A DNA stretch of 64,000 nucleotides, from contig NC_062219.1 of the NCBI RefSeq assembly GCF_902686445.1, positions 145,062,057 through 145,126,056 of the forward strand, read 5' to 3'. Position 1 is the stretch's first letter; each line of letters starts with the position of its first letter. Shown piece by piece: positions 1 through 11,166 of the stretch. The notes below the pieces were generated by a model, which made no database searches, was not told the origin of the DNA, and was given only the letters and a program-made list of their open reading frames with translations. The position numbers were made by a program, and so were the translations under genes. The stretch comes from Sciurus carolinensis (taxonomy: Eukaryota; Chordata; Mammalia; Rodentia; Sciuridae).

Positions 1-593
1 CTACCTCACAGAAGAGCTTGACCCCAGTGTTCTGGCCAACTTCCCTCTACTGAAGGCCCTGAGAGCCAGAATCAGCAAGCTGCCCACCGTGAAGAAGCTT
101 CTGCAGCCTGGCAGCCAAAGGAAGCCTTGAGAAGATGAAAAACTTTTGGAATCAGTAAAGAAGATTTTCAGTTAAATAAGGCAGACCTGGAGACAGAGCA
201 CATACAATACTGTGCTTTATCCAAATGTGGATCTTGATTAATACGAGGCTAGCAGAGTTTCTAAAGTTTATGTGTTATTCAGTTAGAAATGAGCTATGCA
301 AACTTCTTTGCAGTGCAGTCTATTTGGTATTGGTCAAGTTTAGAATCATGATCACTTCCTGAGATATATCTTTAAATTTAAATAGAACAGAGAAGGTTTC
401 TTAGTCTCTGAACTATAAAAAAATTGCCTTATAACATCTGTTATATTCTATCTCAAAGAAAAGTTGTAATTTTCATCTGATGATCTGGCTTGTGCAAAAA
501 TGTTTTTCCTTTTGTGTATTGCTACCTTTCTCACAAAAACAAACCTATAAAGAACCATTTTCATTCCAAAAAAAAAAAAAAAAAAAAAAAAAA
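1..593 (+). pseudogene. Processed GSTA-like retrocopy, 3' part only
   Basis: Frame 2-130 reads as the C-terminal end of an alpha-class glutathione S-transferase: [20 protein letters not shown], then a stretch ending [12 protein letters not shown]. The family enzyme is cytosolic and conjugates glutathione to electrophiles; this segment corresponds to its last alpha-helical region. The codon after GSQRKP is TGA (128-130). In-frame similarity to the family tail continues beyond it (E-D-E-K-L-L-E-S-V-K-K-I-F) to a TAA at 173-175, so TGA is a premature stop removing about 15 residues. A 3' UTR-like stretch follows with TATAAA near 546, then a 26-nt poly(A) at 568-593. No intron is visible and the poly(A) is genomic, which favours a retrocopy over a true last exon. 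The 5' part lies outside the window. Confidence 0.85.
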
Positions 594-756
594 GATTAGA
601 GAGGAGAGATCAGGAAGGAGATGATCAGGGAAAAGTAGATCAGGGAGGAGAAGGTTAGGGAAAGGTTAGGGAAAAGTTCTGGGAAAAAGAAAAACATGTA
701 AGTTTCAAAGTGACAAAGGATATAATCAAAGCATCAAATGAACCCCTGTTACATTT
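594..756 (-). mobile_element. Candidate start of class I ERV 3' LTR (fragment), including purine-rich repeat
   Basis: On the minus strand a purine-rich tract (AGTGGGGAAA) precedes TGTAACAGGGG near 756, the arrangement expected of a polypurine tract and LTR start. From 594 to 680 the plus strand is an irregular GA-rich repeat (variants of GATCAGGGAGGAGAAG and GGTTAGGGAAAAG). The candidate LTR stops exactly where the GSTA retrocopy poly(A) begins, suggesting the retrocopy inserted into it. Similarity to the LTR at the other end of the provirus is weak by eye. Confidence 0.35.
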
Positions 757-1499
757 CCCCACTGTCAATTTCTAGCTTCTATTTCTATAGAAAGCGGGTG
801 ATGACATCTCCAAACTACTTCCTGCTGAAATGGGGTGAAGTTGGGGGAAATAACCCAAAGTCCTTGTTCTCTCTCCGTGTGGCGTGGACAGCTAAGGGCA
901 TTCAGCATCAGACAGTCCAGAGGCCTACAGTGGCAGATGACAGGTGACTGGACAAGGCATTCATAGGGCAGGGATCATGCTAAGACAATAATAAGACACC
1001 AAAGCATTACTTCTTTGTAAATAATTAGCACAAAACAATTAGTATTTCAGCCAGTCTCTGAAAACTATGAGGACAGTAATTCATAATCTTATCAGTGAAA
1101 AATAGATCCAGTTCATCAATGTAGGAGGTTAGGAAGATTTGTAGGTCTGTGAAATCAAACTCAAATTAACTCAGGACAAATTTGTGGCTCTTGTCATTAT
1201 TATTAGCTGCTCTCACATAAGAACTCTTTCATTATAGCCTCCAGCTTTACTGACTTTTGGTAGGGCTGACACAAGTGTACCTCTTAAGTTACATTAAAAA
1301 GCATTGTTTTTCCTTTTAAATGTCCAGGTAGAACTATGCTCAGGCTGTACTCTCCTTCCAGGTGTTTAAGACCAAGCTGGTCAAAACTGACCTTGTTCCT
1401 ATTTACTCTTAAGAGTCAGCTGAGATTCCTCAGAGATCACTCTTGGGGACATGTGTGAAGTCTCCTGGATCCTTTGCTTTCTTCTATCAGTGGTGCCAC

Positions 1500-1660
1500 T
1501 TATCAGGATGGGTTTGGGTCTGGCTGACCATATGTGGCTTCTCTTGGAAGCATCAGGGATGTTTCCATCCCCAGTGACTCTCCTCTTTGCAGAATGTGCA
1601 CTGGTTGGCTTCCTGTTCTCTCAGGTCCTCTCCATCTTGTTGATCAGCAGATCAGGTGAC
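1500..1660 (-). pseudogene. ERV gag nucleocapsid (CCHC zinc knuckle) relic
   Basis: The minus strand encodes NQCTFCKEESHWGWKHP followed by a stop, closely matching the gammaretroviral nucleocapsid knuckle pattern C-x2-C-x4-H-x4-C. The two cysteine codons lie at 1598-1600 and 1589-1591 and the histidine at 1574-1576. The fourth ligand position (1559-1561) is histidine instead of cysteine and a stop follows after one residue. A functional knuckle binds one zinc ion and packages genomic RNA. This copy is broken and surrounded by frameshifted sequence. Confidence 0.55.
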
Positions 1661-1903
1661 TCACCAGAGCTGCAAGGTCCAGAGAGGGGTCCCGTCATTC
1701 TCTGCATCCTGGCTGACCTTAGAGGGCAAGGGCAAAAATGTTGGCTGCTTCTTCCTTGGCCCTTTTACTTCCTTGACTTTGGTCTCCAAATTTTTGGTTT
1801 CAAACACCCAGCAAGTCAGTTTTGCCAGTCTTACAGAGGGAATAACAGGTTAAAACTTCAATGGCTGTAATTTTACAGACACCCCTTTCATTTAATTGGG
1901 GTT

Positions 1904-2340
1904 TTTTATGGCTTGGATATGAGGTGTCCCCAAAAGTTCACATGTGAGACAATGCAAGAAGGTTCAGAAGAGAAATGATTGGGTTGTAAAAGTCTTAACC
2001 CAATCAGTGATTTAATCCCCTGATAGGTATTAACTGAGTGGTAACTGAAGTGGTAGGTGTGGCTGGAGGAGGAGGGAATTGGGGCGTGGCTTCGGGATAT
2101 AGATACTGTATCTCAAGAGTGGAGACTCTCTCTCTCTCTGCTTTCTGATCACCATGTGAGCTTCTTTCTGCCACACTCTTCCACTGTGATGTTCAGTCTC
2201 ACCTCAAACCTGGAGGAATGGAGCCAGCCTTCTATTGACTAAGACCTCTGAACCTTGAGCCCTCAAATAAACTCTTCCTTCTCTATAATGGTGCTGGTCA
2301 GATCATTTAGTCACAGCAGCAAAAAAGCTGATGAAAACAG
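1904..2340 (+). mobile_element. MaLR-type solo LTR, copy 1 of 3
   Basis: First of three copies of one LTR family (others at 48873-49300 and 60786-61207). Shared landmarks in order: ATGGYTTGGATRTGAGGTG at the 5' side, GAAATGATTGGGTTGTAA, GTGTGGCTGGAGGAGG, a TATA-like GGGATATAGATA, a CT repeat, and CAAATAAAC near the 3' end (AATAAA at 2266-2271). This copy is the most diverged. The terminal TG is not clear and I saw no target duplication. It lies inside the antisense class I provirus and so is younger than it. Confidence 0.75.
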
Positions 2341-3380
2341 GATTACTATAGTACTGGAAGTCAGCATTATATGCTATCTGTCCTGGAGGGCATGGCTTAT
2401 TAGCTCAAATTAACCAAGATTAGTTTTTTTGTTTTTTTGAAATAGTACCTCTGTGAAACACTAATAGGAAATAGTTTTAAAGTTTACAAGGAAAATACAA
2501 AATGAAATTAAACAAAGCAAAAAATATATATTCAGGTTGTGTAATCGCTATGAGCCAAGAAAAATGACTTTTATAAACTCAACCTTTACTTAGTTATATA
2601 TTATATTCTCTGTCTGAGATCACAGTAATCTTTACAACAAAATCAATCTTTTGAACAGAAATTTAAATGAGCTGAAGTCTAGCCTATTTTCGAGCCATTC
2701 TAACATGGAGTTAGGTGGGAGGAGAGCCTTATCTCAATTAAGGCAGCGGGGGCTCTTCCCAACTAGCACAATACAACATTACACCAGAAACATGAATCAA
2801 AGACAGGCTAAGAGAGCTTTCAACTTTCTTTTTGTGGAAAAAGTGGCAGAATGCTCCCATGTTTTACAATATCACCTATAAACAGATCAGGCTGTCCTTA
2901 ATACTTTCCAAAAATACATTTAAATTCCAATTTCAGTGTGAAGAGTAATACAAAATTGTATATATATAACTTATTGACAACAGATTACTTTACCCAGCTA
3001 TAAAACATCAAATACGCAAATAAATACCAACTAAATATGTTGTCTCCATACAAACCTGAGACTTTTGCTATACCTTAGTTTGGAGAACATCAACTTGGCA
3101 ATGTGCTCTCTGAAGTTTTACATTTAACTAAGTTTAACTTTTAAAGTACAATTTAGAATCCAGGGTATATTGTAACAATAATCACAGGCCTGCATGGGTT
3201 AACAAAATCAAAGGATAGCCTTAATCTCTTATGCATTTAGCAAACAGTGTTAATTATCAGAAATTGACTTAGTCAAAGCAAACAGATAAAATACAGGTCT
3301 TCAAATGACAGTGTGGCCATTCCATGTCAGATACAATGTATAAAAGAGAACACTGTTGGTTATCTTGCCAATACACTTAC

Positions 3381-3420
3381 ATAAACTTTTGTTTTATAAA
3401 CTTTTGTTTTATAAACTTTT
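3381..3420. repeat. Short tandem repeat, 15-bp unit
   Basis: The unit ATAAACTTTTGTTTT occurs at 3381-3395 and 3396-3410 and again as a partial unit to 3420, with no mismatches. It is embedded in AT-rich sequence of the ERV-like block. Confidence 0.85.
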
Positions 3421-5928
3421 AGAGAAGACTTAGACAAGGCTTGGAGAGAGTTCTCAGATGCATACATATACCTAGTCAGACATATTTAGAGTGCCAACTA
3501 TATTGTTATAACCTAAGTAACAGTTGTTTGTTTAACCATTAAAAAATAATCATTTATGACTTTAAAACAGGTACAACCCTAATTTCTTTAAGACTTAGTT
3601 TCCCCAAGTAATAAAACTGAACAAATACAAGAAAATTATCTCAACGGATAAGAGCTGATCAAAGTTTCACACTTTTGTTCATATCAGTACATTAAAGTTC
3701 AAATAACTTTAACTGACTGTGCTAATTATAGCCAATTTAATCACAAACACACTTTTTGAGATTTATCTTCTGCAAACCTTCTGCAACATGCTTAAATATT
3801 CACAACTTCTTTACACCCTTAGTTTTGTCTTCTTTCATCTTGGACTTTAACCCAAGAATATTACATTACCAGACAAAATACTTTCTCATCCAGAAACATT
3901 TCTTTAACCTTTTAATCTTCCATACTAAAATATATTTTTGTACCTATACCTTTCTTTTTCTTTTCTAGTTTTGGACCCTTTCTTAAATTCATATTGTGAA
4001 ACAGACCTTATGAATGTTATCTGTGCATTTAATTTACACAACAAATTTTATCCCAGGAGAGAGTTGGACAATCCAGCATGTACGAAAAAAACTGTGCCTT
4101 AAATCTTTTTCTCCCAGGTTGCATTCAAGGGGTTGGAGCATGAGATATTTTCAGCCTGACCTGTCCTTCTTGTCACAATGCCATCAGTTTTAAGTGAGTT
4201 CCCCACTGTCAACTGTACCCAGAGGCTCCTCTTAGACCTTTTTCTTATATCAGGTATTGCTATGCAATGGAGAAGACCCTTTCCACCCTTTTCTTTAGGT
4301 TTCCTTGAGATCCCTTTGCAGAGGCTGCCTACAAAACACAGGTTGGCCTCAGTGTCTGTCTTTCTTTTCTAGGTGCAGATGTTTATTCTGCCAGTCTCCC
4401 CAGGCATTTAGCCGGATGGGATACTGTTATAGAAAGCATTGCTTTGCCCCAGTGATGAATATCCCCCGACCAAATGGGGTTTCCTGTCAGATCTTAAAAG
4501 GGGAGACTATTCCTGTCCCCAGGTCATAAACTGACAGTGCTGGAACCTCCTGCTACATCCTCTGTGGCCACAGCCTCCACCCCCCAAGGGCAAAAGGGGC
4601 TGGAAGGCAGAGCAGAGGCCAAGTTTCTCTGGCCATTTTTCTACAGCCCAGGCAGCTTTTCAGGTACTTCCCCCTCCAGGTTAGGGCGGTGTCCTTGAAC
4701 ACAGGGAGATGATCTGCGGTTGCCTGGGGACAGGCTGAGAAATAGTGCCAGCACTGGGTTTAAAAGATCCAAATCTTTTAAACCCTTTCTTCGGGTGTCC
4801 TGCTACCCTTGCACACCATAGGCAGTGCATTCGGCCCCTTCAACTTAGTTCCTGATGGTTCAGGCCCCCTAGCGTGCGACTGCACACGTGCCTGTACACA
4901 CAGAATCTCTTTCATATTCTTTGACAGACCAATTTCAATGTCAAGATTGTATAATATTCCAGAAAAAGCCAGATTGTGTTAGGCAAAACCCTCTTTCTCT
5001 TAGACAGGCTTATCCCTATAGGTGGCCCATGCAGCCAAGATCCCTCTGAGCAGGAGACTAACACTAAGATCAAGGCAGCATGGCCGCTTCTTAAAGGGCC
5101 AGCAACAGACAAAAAGACAAGAAAGGCTCATGGAAACCAGGGCTGACAGATGGGAACCTTTAAAACAGACAGACCTGCACATACAAATTTCCACTTACTT
5201 TACCTTTGGCAGACCAACTCCAGTTGCAAGATTGTACCAAAAAGAAACAGAACCAGAGAGGAAACCCCAAATCATGGCCCACATATGGGAACCTTTAAAT
5301 TGACCTGTCAAGATCTTTCCCAAGAGACTACCCATACGATCAATGCAGTACTGGCCATGTCTTAAAAGGGGCAGTAGCAGTTACAAACAAAACAGACAAC
5401 AGAGGGCATGCCCAAGCCCAAGGCCGACAGACAGACGAGAACTTAGAACAGATCAGTCACCTTACCATAACTGCTACACCTCTGGTGCCACAGATGTCTC
5501 CAGGAGGGACCAGAAGTTCCCACAAAGAGGAACGAGGCAAATGGAATCAGGGACTTGGTGTGCACACCGGGGGACTTACCAAATGGCCAAGCGTGTTCTT
5601 AAGTTCAATTTCCTTTTTCTCGAAGTATAGCAACTGATGGAGCAACTTGTGCAGTTCAGGGAGGGAAGGTGGAAGTTCCCTGAAGCAAAAAGAGCTTCGG
5701 CACCTGCTGAGATGGTCCCTGAGTCCCTCTCTTTACTCACAGGAGCAGCTCCTGGTTCGTCTAGGCAAATTCACACTGCCTCCCAATTTATCCAGCCGTC
5801 GGCTCTCAACAAACTCACCAGCCACCTTGTATTCTCAGCATGGAAGTGGGGGTCACTTGGAGTGCCAGACCTGCCCAAGAAAGCTGGAGCGGGGGCTGCT
5901 CCCGGGTCCCAGCTGGGGTGCCAAATTT

Positions 5929-6301
5929 GTTGCCGAAATCCTGATCCTTGTCCCTGATGCCAATCCAACAAGGACGTGGTTTTCAGAGAAAGGAAAAAGG
6001 TTTATTGTTTTGCTAGCTGAAGAGAAACCCAGGGGACTCCTGTTCCAAAGCTGTGATCCTCAGGTCTGGGAAGCAGTGGTTCCAAGACATGCCTGGAAGA
6101 TCTGTTTTAAAAAATAAAACTCCCCAGGTGCCTCTGAGGCCCAGGCTGCAGACCACAGAGAAGAGCTTCCCGCTTCCCTGGGACATACTTGGTATCACAC
6201 CCGCAAGACACCTGAGGGCACTTCCTCGGGGCTTTCTTCAGGTCTTCTCGTTGACACATCCATTCTCTGTTGATAAAACATTTCACTAAAATCCCTACAC
6301 A
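5929..6301 (-). mobile_element. Candidate 5' LTR of the antisense class I ERV
   Basis: On the minus strand the block begins TGTGTAGGG (6301), carries AACAATAAACC (rc of 5999-6011), which fits a polyadenylation signal between R and U5, and ends GGCAACA (about 5929). A primer-binding-like TTTGGCACCCC follows directly. A CT/GC-rich segment with TTTTATTTTTTAAAAC near 6105-6120 may be the promoter-proximal region. Ends are assigned by eye and I found no flanking duplication because the partner LTR is incomplete. Confidence 0.5.
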
Positions 6302-7539
6302 AGACTTTGGAGTACATACTTGTTAAAGATTTTTCCTTAGAAGATATATTTTGTAACTGGTGTTACCAGCTGTTACTAAATCAGCTGACTGCCTACGAAA
6401 AGGGGAAAAAAATAGTAAAAATGCCAATCCCCAAAGTAAAAGCCAAAATGCTCATCATTGAAAAATAAGGGGACATTTTAAGCAATCCCCTTCGCATTCA
6501 GCATATGCCCACACCGTAATCTGAGCCCTGCCTTCACTTTGTGGAATATTTTCAGCCTAAACTGAAATTAATGCAGAGGGTATGAACTACCATCTGTCAG
6601 AAGATGCCAGAAGGCCATGTCACCATGAGAAATGGCCAGCAGAAATAAATAACCTTCAAAGAGGGGGTCTACAGATATTGACACAAGGGACCAGGATTCT
6701 AGATAAATGATAGAAAATGTGGCACCAACCTAAACACCAGGGCTTGCACATCTATGTATCCTAGATGATCTGCTTTTCATAAAATCTGCTTAGCACTAAT
6801 GACCAGAATGCATTTTTAATAAATTAATTTGGAATAGATGGTGCTCTGGAGGGCGGTTGGGACTTGCCTTCAACAATGTAGAGACACATCTGTAGCTGCT
6901 GCTGTGCAGAAGCCAACCTATATGACCCTCCAACAGAGGACCCCAATCTTGCTGTAGATTTGCACAGTCCTTAAAAGTGTTTACACAAATGATCACTTTT
7001 TAAAAAAATGACCCATTATGTTTTTAGCTGCTTATACTATAATCATGACAAATTCTGTCTTATCCACACACTGCCTTTGTGTGTTCCCTACTGTGGACTA
7101 GCAAGACAGCTGGGTTGTCTAAGCACTGTGACGATGTGATAGAGAATAACAGTGTAATGGGGACAAAGAGGATCAGGGGTCACATGCCTGCTTTATCCAA
7201 CTGACCTACAAAGAACAAAGTCTGCATCAGTGCCTACAGGTTCATCCCCACCATTTCAAATGCTCAAACATAATGTTGACATGACCAGAAATAATTTTTC
7301 TGGCTCACCAATGATTCAAATTGCATGACCTAAGTCAGAGAAGTAGTCAAAGATGCGTTGACCAATAGCAATTGCTCTGGTACAACTTTTTCTGCTTACA
7401 GTACCTTCATTGGGTCCCCTGAGACCTAATTCCCTGCAGCCAAAAGAATGTAAACTCACAGAGGGCAAGAGCAGCTTCTGCTCCGTTAAGCACTGAATAG
7501 GCCCTGTGGTTATTCAGTACTCATGCATTGAAAGAATGA
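6302..7539. other. Unassigned intergenic sequence
   Basis: I see no recognisable gene, SINE or LTR here. Composition is ordinary to AT-rich, and open frames are short and without family resemblance. Very old repeats may be present but are not recognisable by eye. Confidence 0.5.
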
Positions 7540-7990
7540 TTGACAGGGAAAAGGTACACGCAGACATTGCCGGTGGGACTACAATCACCCAGGGAAGCAG
7601 TGTGGAGATTCATAAGGAAACTGGGAATGGAACCACCATTTGACCCAGCTATCCCACTCCTAGGTTTACACCCAAAGGACTTGAAGTCAGCAAACTACAG
7701 TGACACAGCCACATCAATGTTTATAGCAGCTCAATTCACAATAGCTCAACTATGGAACCATCCCAGGTGCCCTTCTACAGAAGAATGGATAAAGAAACTG
7801 TGGTATATATACACAATGGAATATTACTTAGTCTTAAAGAAGAATGAAATTATGGCATTTGCCGGTAAATGGATGGAACTGGGGAATATTGTGCTGAGCA
7901 AAGTAAGCCAGTCCCAAAAAACCAAAGGCCAAATGTTTTCTGTGATATGCAGATGCTAATTCACAATAAGGCGGGGGCCACGGGTAGAAC
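7540..7990 (+). mobile_element. LINE-1 ORF2 C-terminal remnant, 5'-truncated
   Basis: The frame 7540-7959 reads as the end of L1 ORF2p: FDPAIPLLGLHPKD, MFIAAQFTIAQLWNHPRCPS, TEEWIKKLWYIYTMEYY, KKNEIMAFAGKWMELGNIVL, ending shortly after SQSQKTKGQMFS. The full protein is the endonuclease/reverse transcriptase that copies L1 RNA into the genome. Only about 140 residues remain, far from the usual length of roughly 1,250-1,300, with no endonuclease or polymerase domain. A short 3' UTR-like stretch (GGGGGCCACGGGTAGAACAAG) follows. There is no poly(A) tail, so the 3' end is also lost or interrupted by the MER2 fragment. Confidence 0.85.
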
Positions 7991-7994
7991 AAGA

Positions 7995-8117
7995 GGATGT
8001 GTATAGGTAACATGCAAACACTATGTCATTTTATATAAGAAACTTGAGCATCTGCAGATTTTGATGTCCAAGGGGGAAAATGGAACCAATCCTCCACAGA
8101 ATCTGAGGGACAAGTGA
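7995..8117 (+). mobile_element. MER2-like DNA transposon fragment (pogo/Tigger group)
   Basis: The sequence CATGCAAACACTATGTCATT, ATATAAGAAACTTGAGCATC, TGCAGATTTTGATGTCC, AACCAATCCTCCACAGA and GAGGGACAAGTG follows in order the terminal part of MER2-type non-autonomous elements. Only about one third is present. It abuts the L1 remnant. Confidence 0.6.
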
Positions 8118-9050
8118 TCTCATCCATCCTTTCTTTGCAATGACCTATCTTTTCAGGCAACTTAAACTGGTATGGTAATTAACATTTGCCTTACATAAAT
8201 AAGAAATAATTATTGTTCCCACAAACACTAAACACTTAGGGATATCCCAGGATTTTTTTTTTTTTTTTTTTGCACAAACCTGCAGGTCTCTATAGTATAA
8301 TCATGAACCTTGTATTGAAAATTTATGTCTATTTCTAAAATACAGGGTCCTAAGGCTGGCACTTACAACAGAATTATTCTTTTCTTTTCCCTCAAAATGG
8401 TTCCCGATCAGACAATTGCCAGGCTTCAGTAATGTTGTGAAATCAATCTGCAAACACTCTGAGATCAGGGTGATACCAGGAGCCTGGCTCCTCCACACTG
8501 GAGCTGGTGGCGGGCTGGTTCTAGCACCCGTTAGCATGAGTTAATGAGTAAGCATGCCCGTGCCTGTCACATTCCTTGCCTGTTATTAGCCAAAACCTGA
8601 ACTTGAGCTTAATTGCAGAGACCAGCCTGCTCATGGTAGGTAGAAGACCTGGTCCTGTTGTTGTGATTGCAGTCAAAGTGCTAACTGGGGGGATCGTGGC
8701 AGAGAACATGCCCCCATGCTACACAGAGCAGCAGGTGAGGTGCAGGAGTACCAGAAAAGGGGGCATCCTCCGAAACCCCCAGATTTGATGTTCCTTGTGC
8801 ATCCTTTTCCAAGTACAGGGGGACCATATCAACCTGGCTTTAGTTTCTCACCAACTTCTCTGAATTAGGAATTCATCATTTCATAGATGCAGAAGCAGGG
8901 TGCCCCTCAATTCCCTACAACTCTCCTGAAGCATCTCTTTTTCTACACAGATTACTTTCTTTGGCACCAAACCAAATGGAGAATCAGAAATATCTGAAAT
9001 GATATTAGTTTTGTACCAGGAACTCTGGCTTCTGGATTTTAAATTTTGTT
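8118..9050. other. Unassigned sequence with a bare T19 tract
   Basis: The only clear feature is T19 at 8253-8271 with no recognisable SINE body on either side. It could be the tail of an old, otherwise degraded retrotransposon on the minus strand. No convincing coding sequence was seen. Confidence 0.45.
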
Positions 9051-9179
9051 AAAACTCCTTTGTGGGGCTGGGGATATAGCTTAGCTGGTAGAGCGATTAC
9101 TTTAGCACAAGGACTAGGGTTCAATCCCCAGCACCATGGGAAAAACAACAACAGCAACAACAAAAAAAACTCTTTTGTG
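9051..9179 (+). mobile_element. ID-family SINE with target-site duplication
   Basis: The body (about 9065-9140) is tRNA-derived. It has box A (TAGCTTAGCTGGTAGAGCG) and box B (GGGTTCAATCCCCAGCACC), followed by an A-rich tail with CAA repeats. Flanks AAAACTCCTTTGTG (9051-9064) and AAAACTCTTTTGTG (9166-9179) form a 14-bp duplication with one mismatch. Such SINEs are transcribed by RNA polymerase III and moved by L1 machinery. Confidence 0.92.
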
Positions 9180-9335
9180 TTTGTAGGGCACTTTGCTTTT
9201 GGAATGTTTAGGATTGCTCACCCTCTGTATTCAATGCACACGGCTCTGCTACTGACTAGACCTCATTTCTTTATCCTCATTTCTCCATTTTAGAAATAGA
9301 TATGAACATACCCAATTTCCACTTGCCGCCTGTAA

Positions 9336-9850
9336 CCAGTTAGGATTATTTGTTGTGACTGAAAGTAAACAGCCCAACTGGCTTAAGCAAAAAGGGATTC
9401 TTGGTGCATATAATTGAAAAGTCCAAGGAAAGGACTGATTTTGGAGGCTGTGGAGGTTACGGGGTGTTTTCCTCTTCTGCTCTCAGTTCAGCCAGCCTCT
9501 CCCCAGTAGGCTGCTTTATTCTTGAAATTTCCACTGGGGTCTAAGGATTCCAGCAAGAGCCAACACAACACCTTCCCAGCCTCACACCCAGGAGAGAGGA
9601 AATTGTGCTTCCTGGACTGAGTCTCATTGACCTTGATTGGTCAGGCTTGGGTCATGTGCCCATGCATGAACCAATCACTGTGGGCAGGGAGCAATGAAGC
9701 ATGCTGATTGGATTATCCTAAATCACCTGGAGGCAGAGTCGGCTCTCGGGGAAGACCTTGGACGGAGAGAGTTGGTAGGGAAGTTCCCCAGGCAAAACGA
9801 GGGCACTCGTGTGTCAAGATGAGGACGCGGTTCTGGATGACGTGAACAAC
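9336..9850. mobile_element. Ancient interspersed repeat remnant, class unresolved
   Basis: The segment has the layout of a mammal-wide repeat containing the themes TCTCATTGACCTTGATTGGTC, GGGTCATGTGCCCATGC and GAACCAATCACTGTGGGCAG, and a terminal AAAACGAGGGCACT. I recognise the family theme but not its class. Two inverted CCAAT/ATTGG motifs sit within it. Confidence 0.45.
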
Positions 9851-10179
9851 ATATAGCCACAAAGCCAACACAGGAAATTACTGAAATTAGTAAAGCACTT
9901 CAAATCTCTTAAAATTAAAAGGCAGAAGGATCTTACAAGATGCGCAAATCTGTTTTTGTTTGTTTTAATTCTGACACGGGGATAGAAGTGGCATGTAATG
10001 TGAACTAAGTGTTACTGGTATTTGTCTGAGGGAGAGTGTTGTGATTCAGTTGATACAATGTGACCAAAACTAAATTCGAAGTTGAGCATATGTGGAAGTC
10101 ATCCTTTGCAACCTCACGTTGACCAGCATGAGCTTCCAGGAGGAGTCTGGTGGTTGGGTTATGAACATGGCTCAAGTCC

Positions 10180-10215
10180 CCTCCTCTCCTCTCCTCTCCT
10201 CTCCGCTCCTCTCCT
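10180..10215. repeat. (CTCCT)n pentanucleotide repeat
   Basis: About seven units of CTCCT/TCTCC with one C-to-G interruption near 10204. Confidence 0.9.
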
Positions 10216-11165
10216 GCTGTTGTTCTTGCTTGCCATGGACTTCAGGAAGAAGTCAATTAGAGAAGTTCTTTAGCCAGGATCATAATGAGTAATGGGAACA
10301 TTTACATGATTGCTAATGGCTGAGTTTACACGAAGCCTCAAAGCATCAGTGGTGATGTTTGGCAGCAGCACATTATGACTGTGATTATCACTATAAATTA
10401 AGTTTATGTTGATATAATTAGCAGTTAAAAGCTAAAGTAATATTTATACTGATACAAGTTCTCTCAAAGCCATGCTAGTGCAAACAGACTGTGAACATCA
10501 ACATGGTGAGAATGATCTGATCGGGCAAGGAGGATTATTTCCAGAAGTGACATCGCCTTTTGGTGTACAGTTGCCTCTCTCACTCCCAACCAAAAAGTGG
10601 AAAGCACGCACTTGACCCCATTGCTTGGCACATTCAGAATCTATAACTTAGCTAAGTCATTCCCGCTGAGGATAAGTGAGATCTCTCTTGGTCAGTCCAG
10701 CCTGGAACCACCCAAGCTGGAAAGAGAGAGGGAGAGAGAAGGGAGAGAGATGGCGGATGCTGGGAGACCAAGGCCAGCAGTGACAAGGTCAGCAAGGGTC
10801 CAGGGTGGGTCATTTGTCACAAGAGCCACCAGATAGGATGAGGAAGTTTTGTTACAAGAATCTTATCAACATGAGCTTTCTTAAAGAACTGGCTAGGGCC
10901 AAGAATCTGGACCCACACCTTCTTCTTCTCTGCCCTGTGATGTTGGAGGGATGCAACACTTGACAGTACCAAATTCACCAGCACCACATGATGGTTTCAC
11001 CCCAGAGAGGGGTCCAGCTTCTGCTGACTTCAGGAACCCTGTCACAGTATTTAAGGGGCCCCACCACCCTGGGTTCTTTTCCACATGCTGCATGTTTTAC
11101 AGGTATTCTTCATAACCCATGAGACTCTCTCTAATGGTGGTGAGATTTTCTCTCTGGAAGTCTGT
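10216..11165. other. Unassigned sequence with a GA-rich patch
   Basis: No gene or clear repeat is recognised. A purine-rich tract (GAGAGAGGGAGAGAGAAGG) lies at about 10723-10750. Confidence 0.45.
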
Positions 11166-11166
11166 A

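Larger units (their letters stand above)
757..5928 (-). mobile_element. Decayed antisense gammaretrovirus-like (class I ERV) internal region
   Basis: An old provirus body read on the minus strand. Support: a gag nucleocapsid zinc-knuckle relic at about 1559-1600, an LTR-like block with polyadenylation signal at its 5' side (5929-6301), and a primer-binding-like TTTGGCACCCC just inside that LTR (about 5916-5926). Many stops and frameshifts are present and I see no usable gag, pol or env frame. The body is interrupted by a MaLR-type LTR (1904-2340). The stretch 2400-4130 is AT-rich and I could not assign it to gag, so it may be non-coding leader, a rearranged part or another insertion. The segment 4140-5900 shows short repeated themes (for example GGGAACCTTTAAA near 5152 and 5287). 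The class is inferred and the family is not identified. Confidence 0.5.

Noticed and set aside
1..175. True last exon of a functional GSTA gene
   Set aside because: Premature stop, genomic poly(A) right after the 3' UTR, and no intron visible favour a retrocopy. Upstream sequence would settle this.
7540..7959. Independent 139-residue gene
   Set aside because: It is the C-terminal remnant of L1 ORF2.
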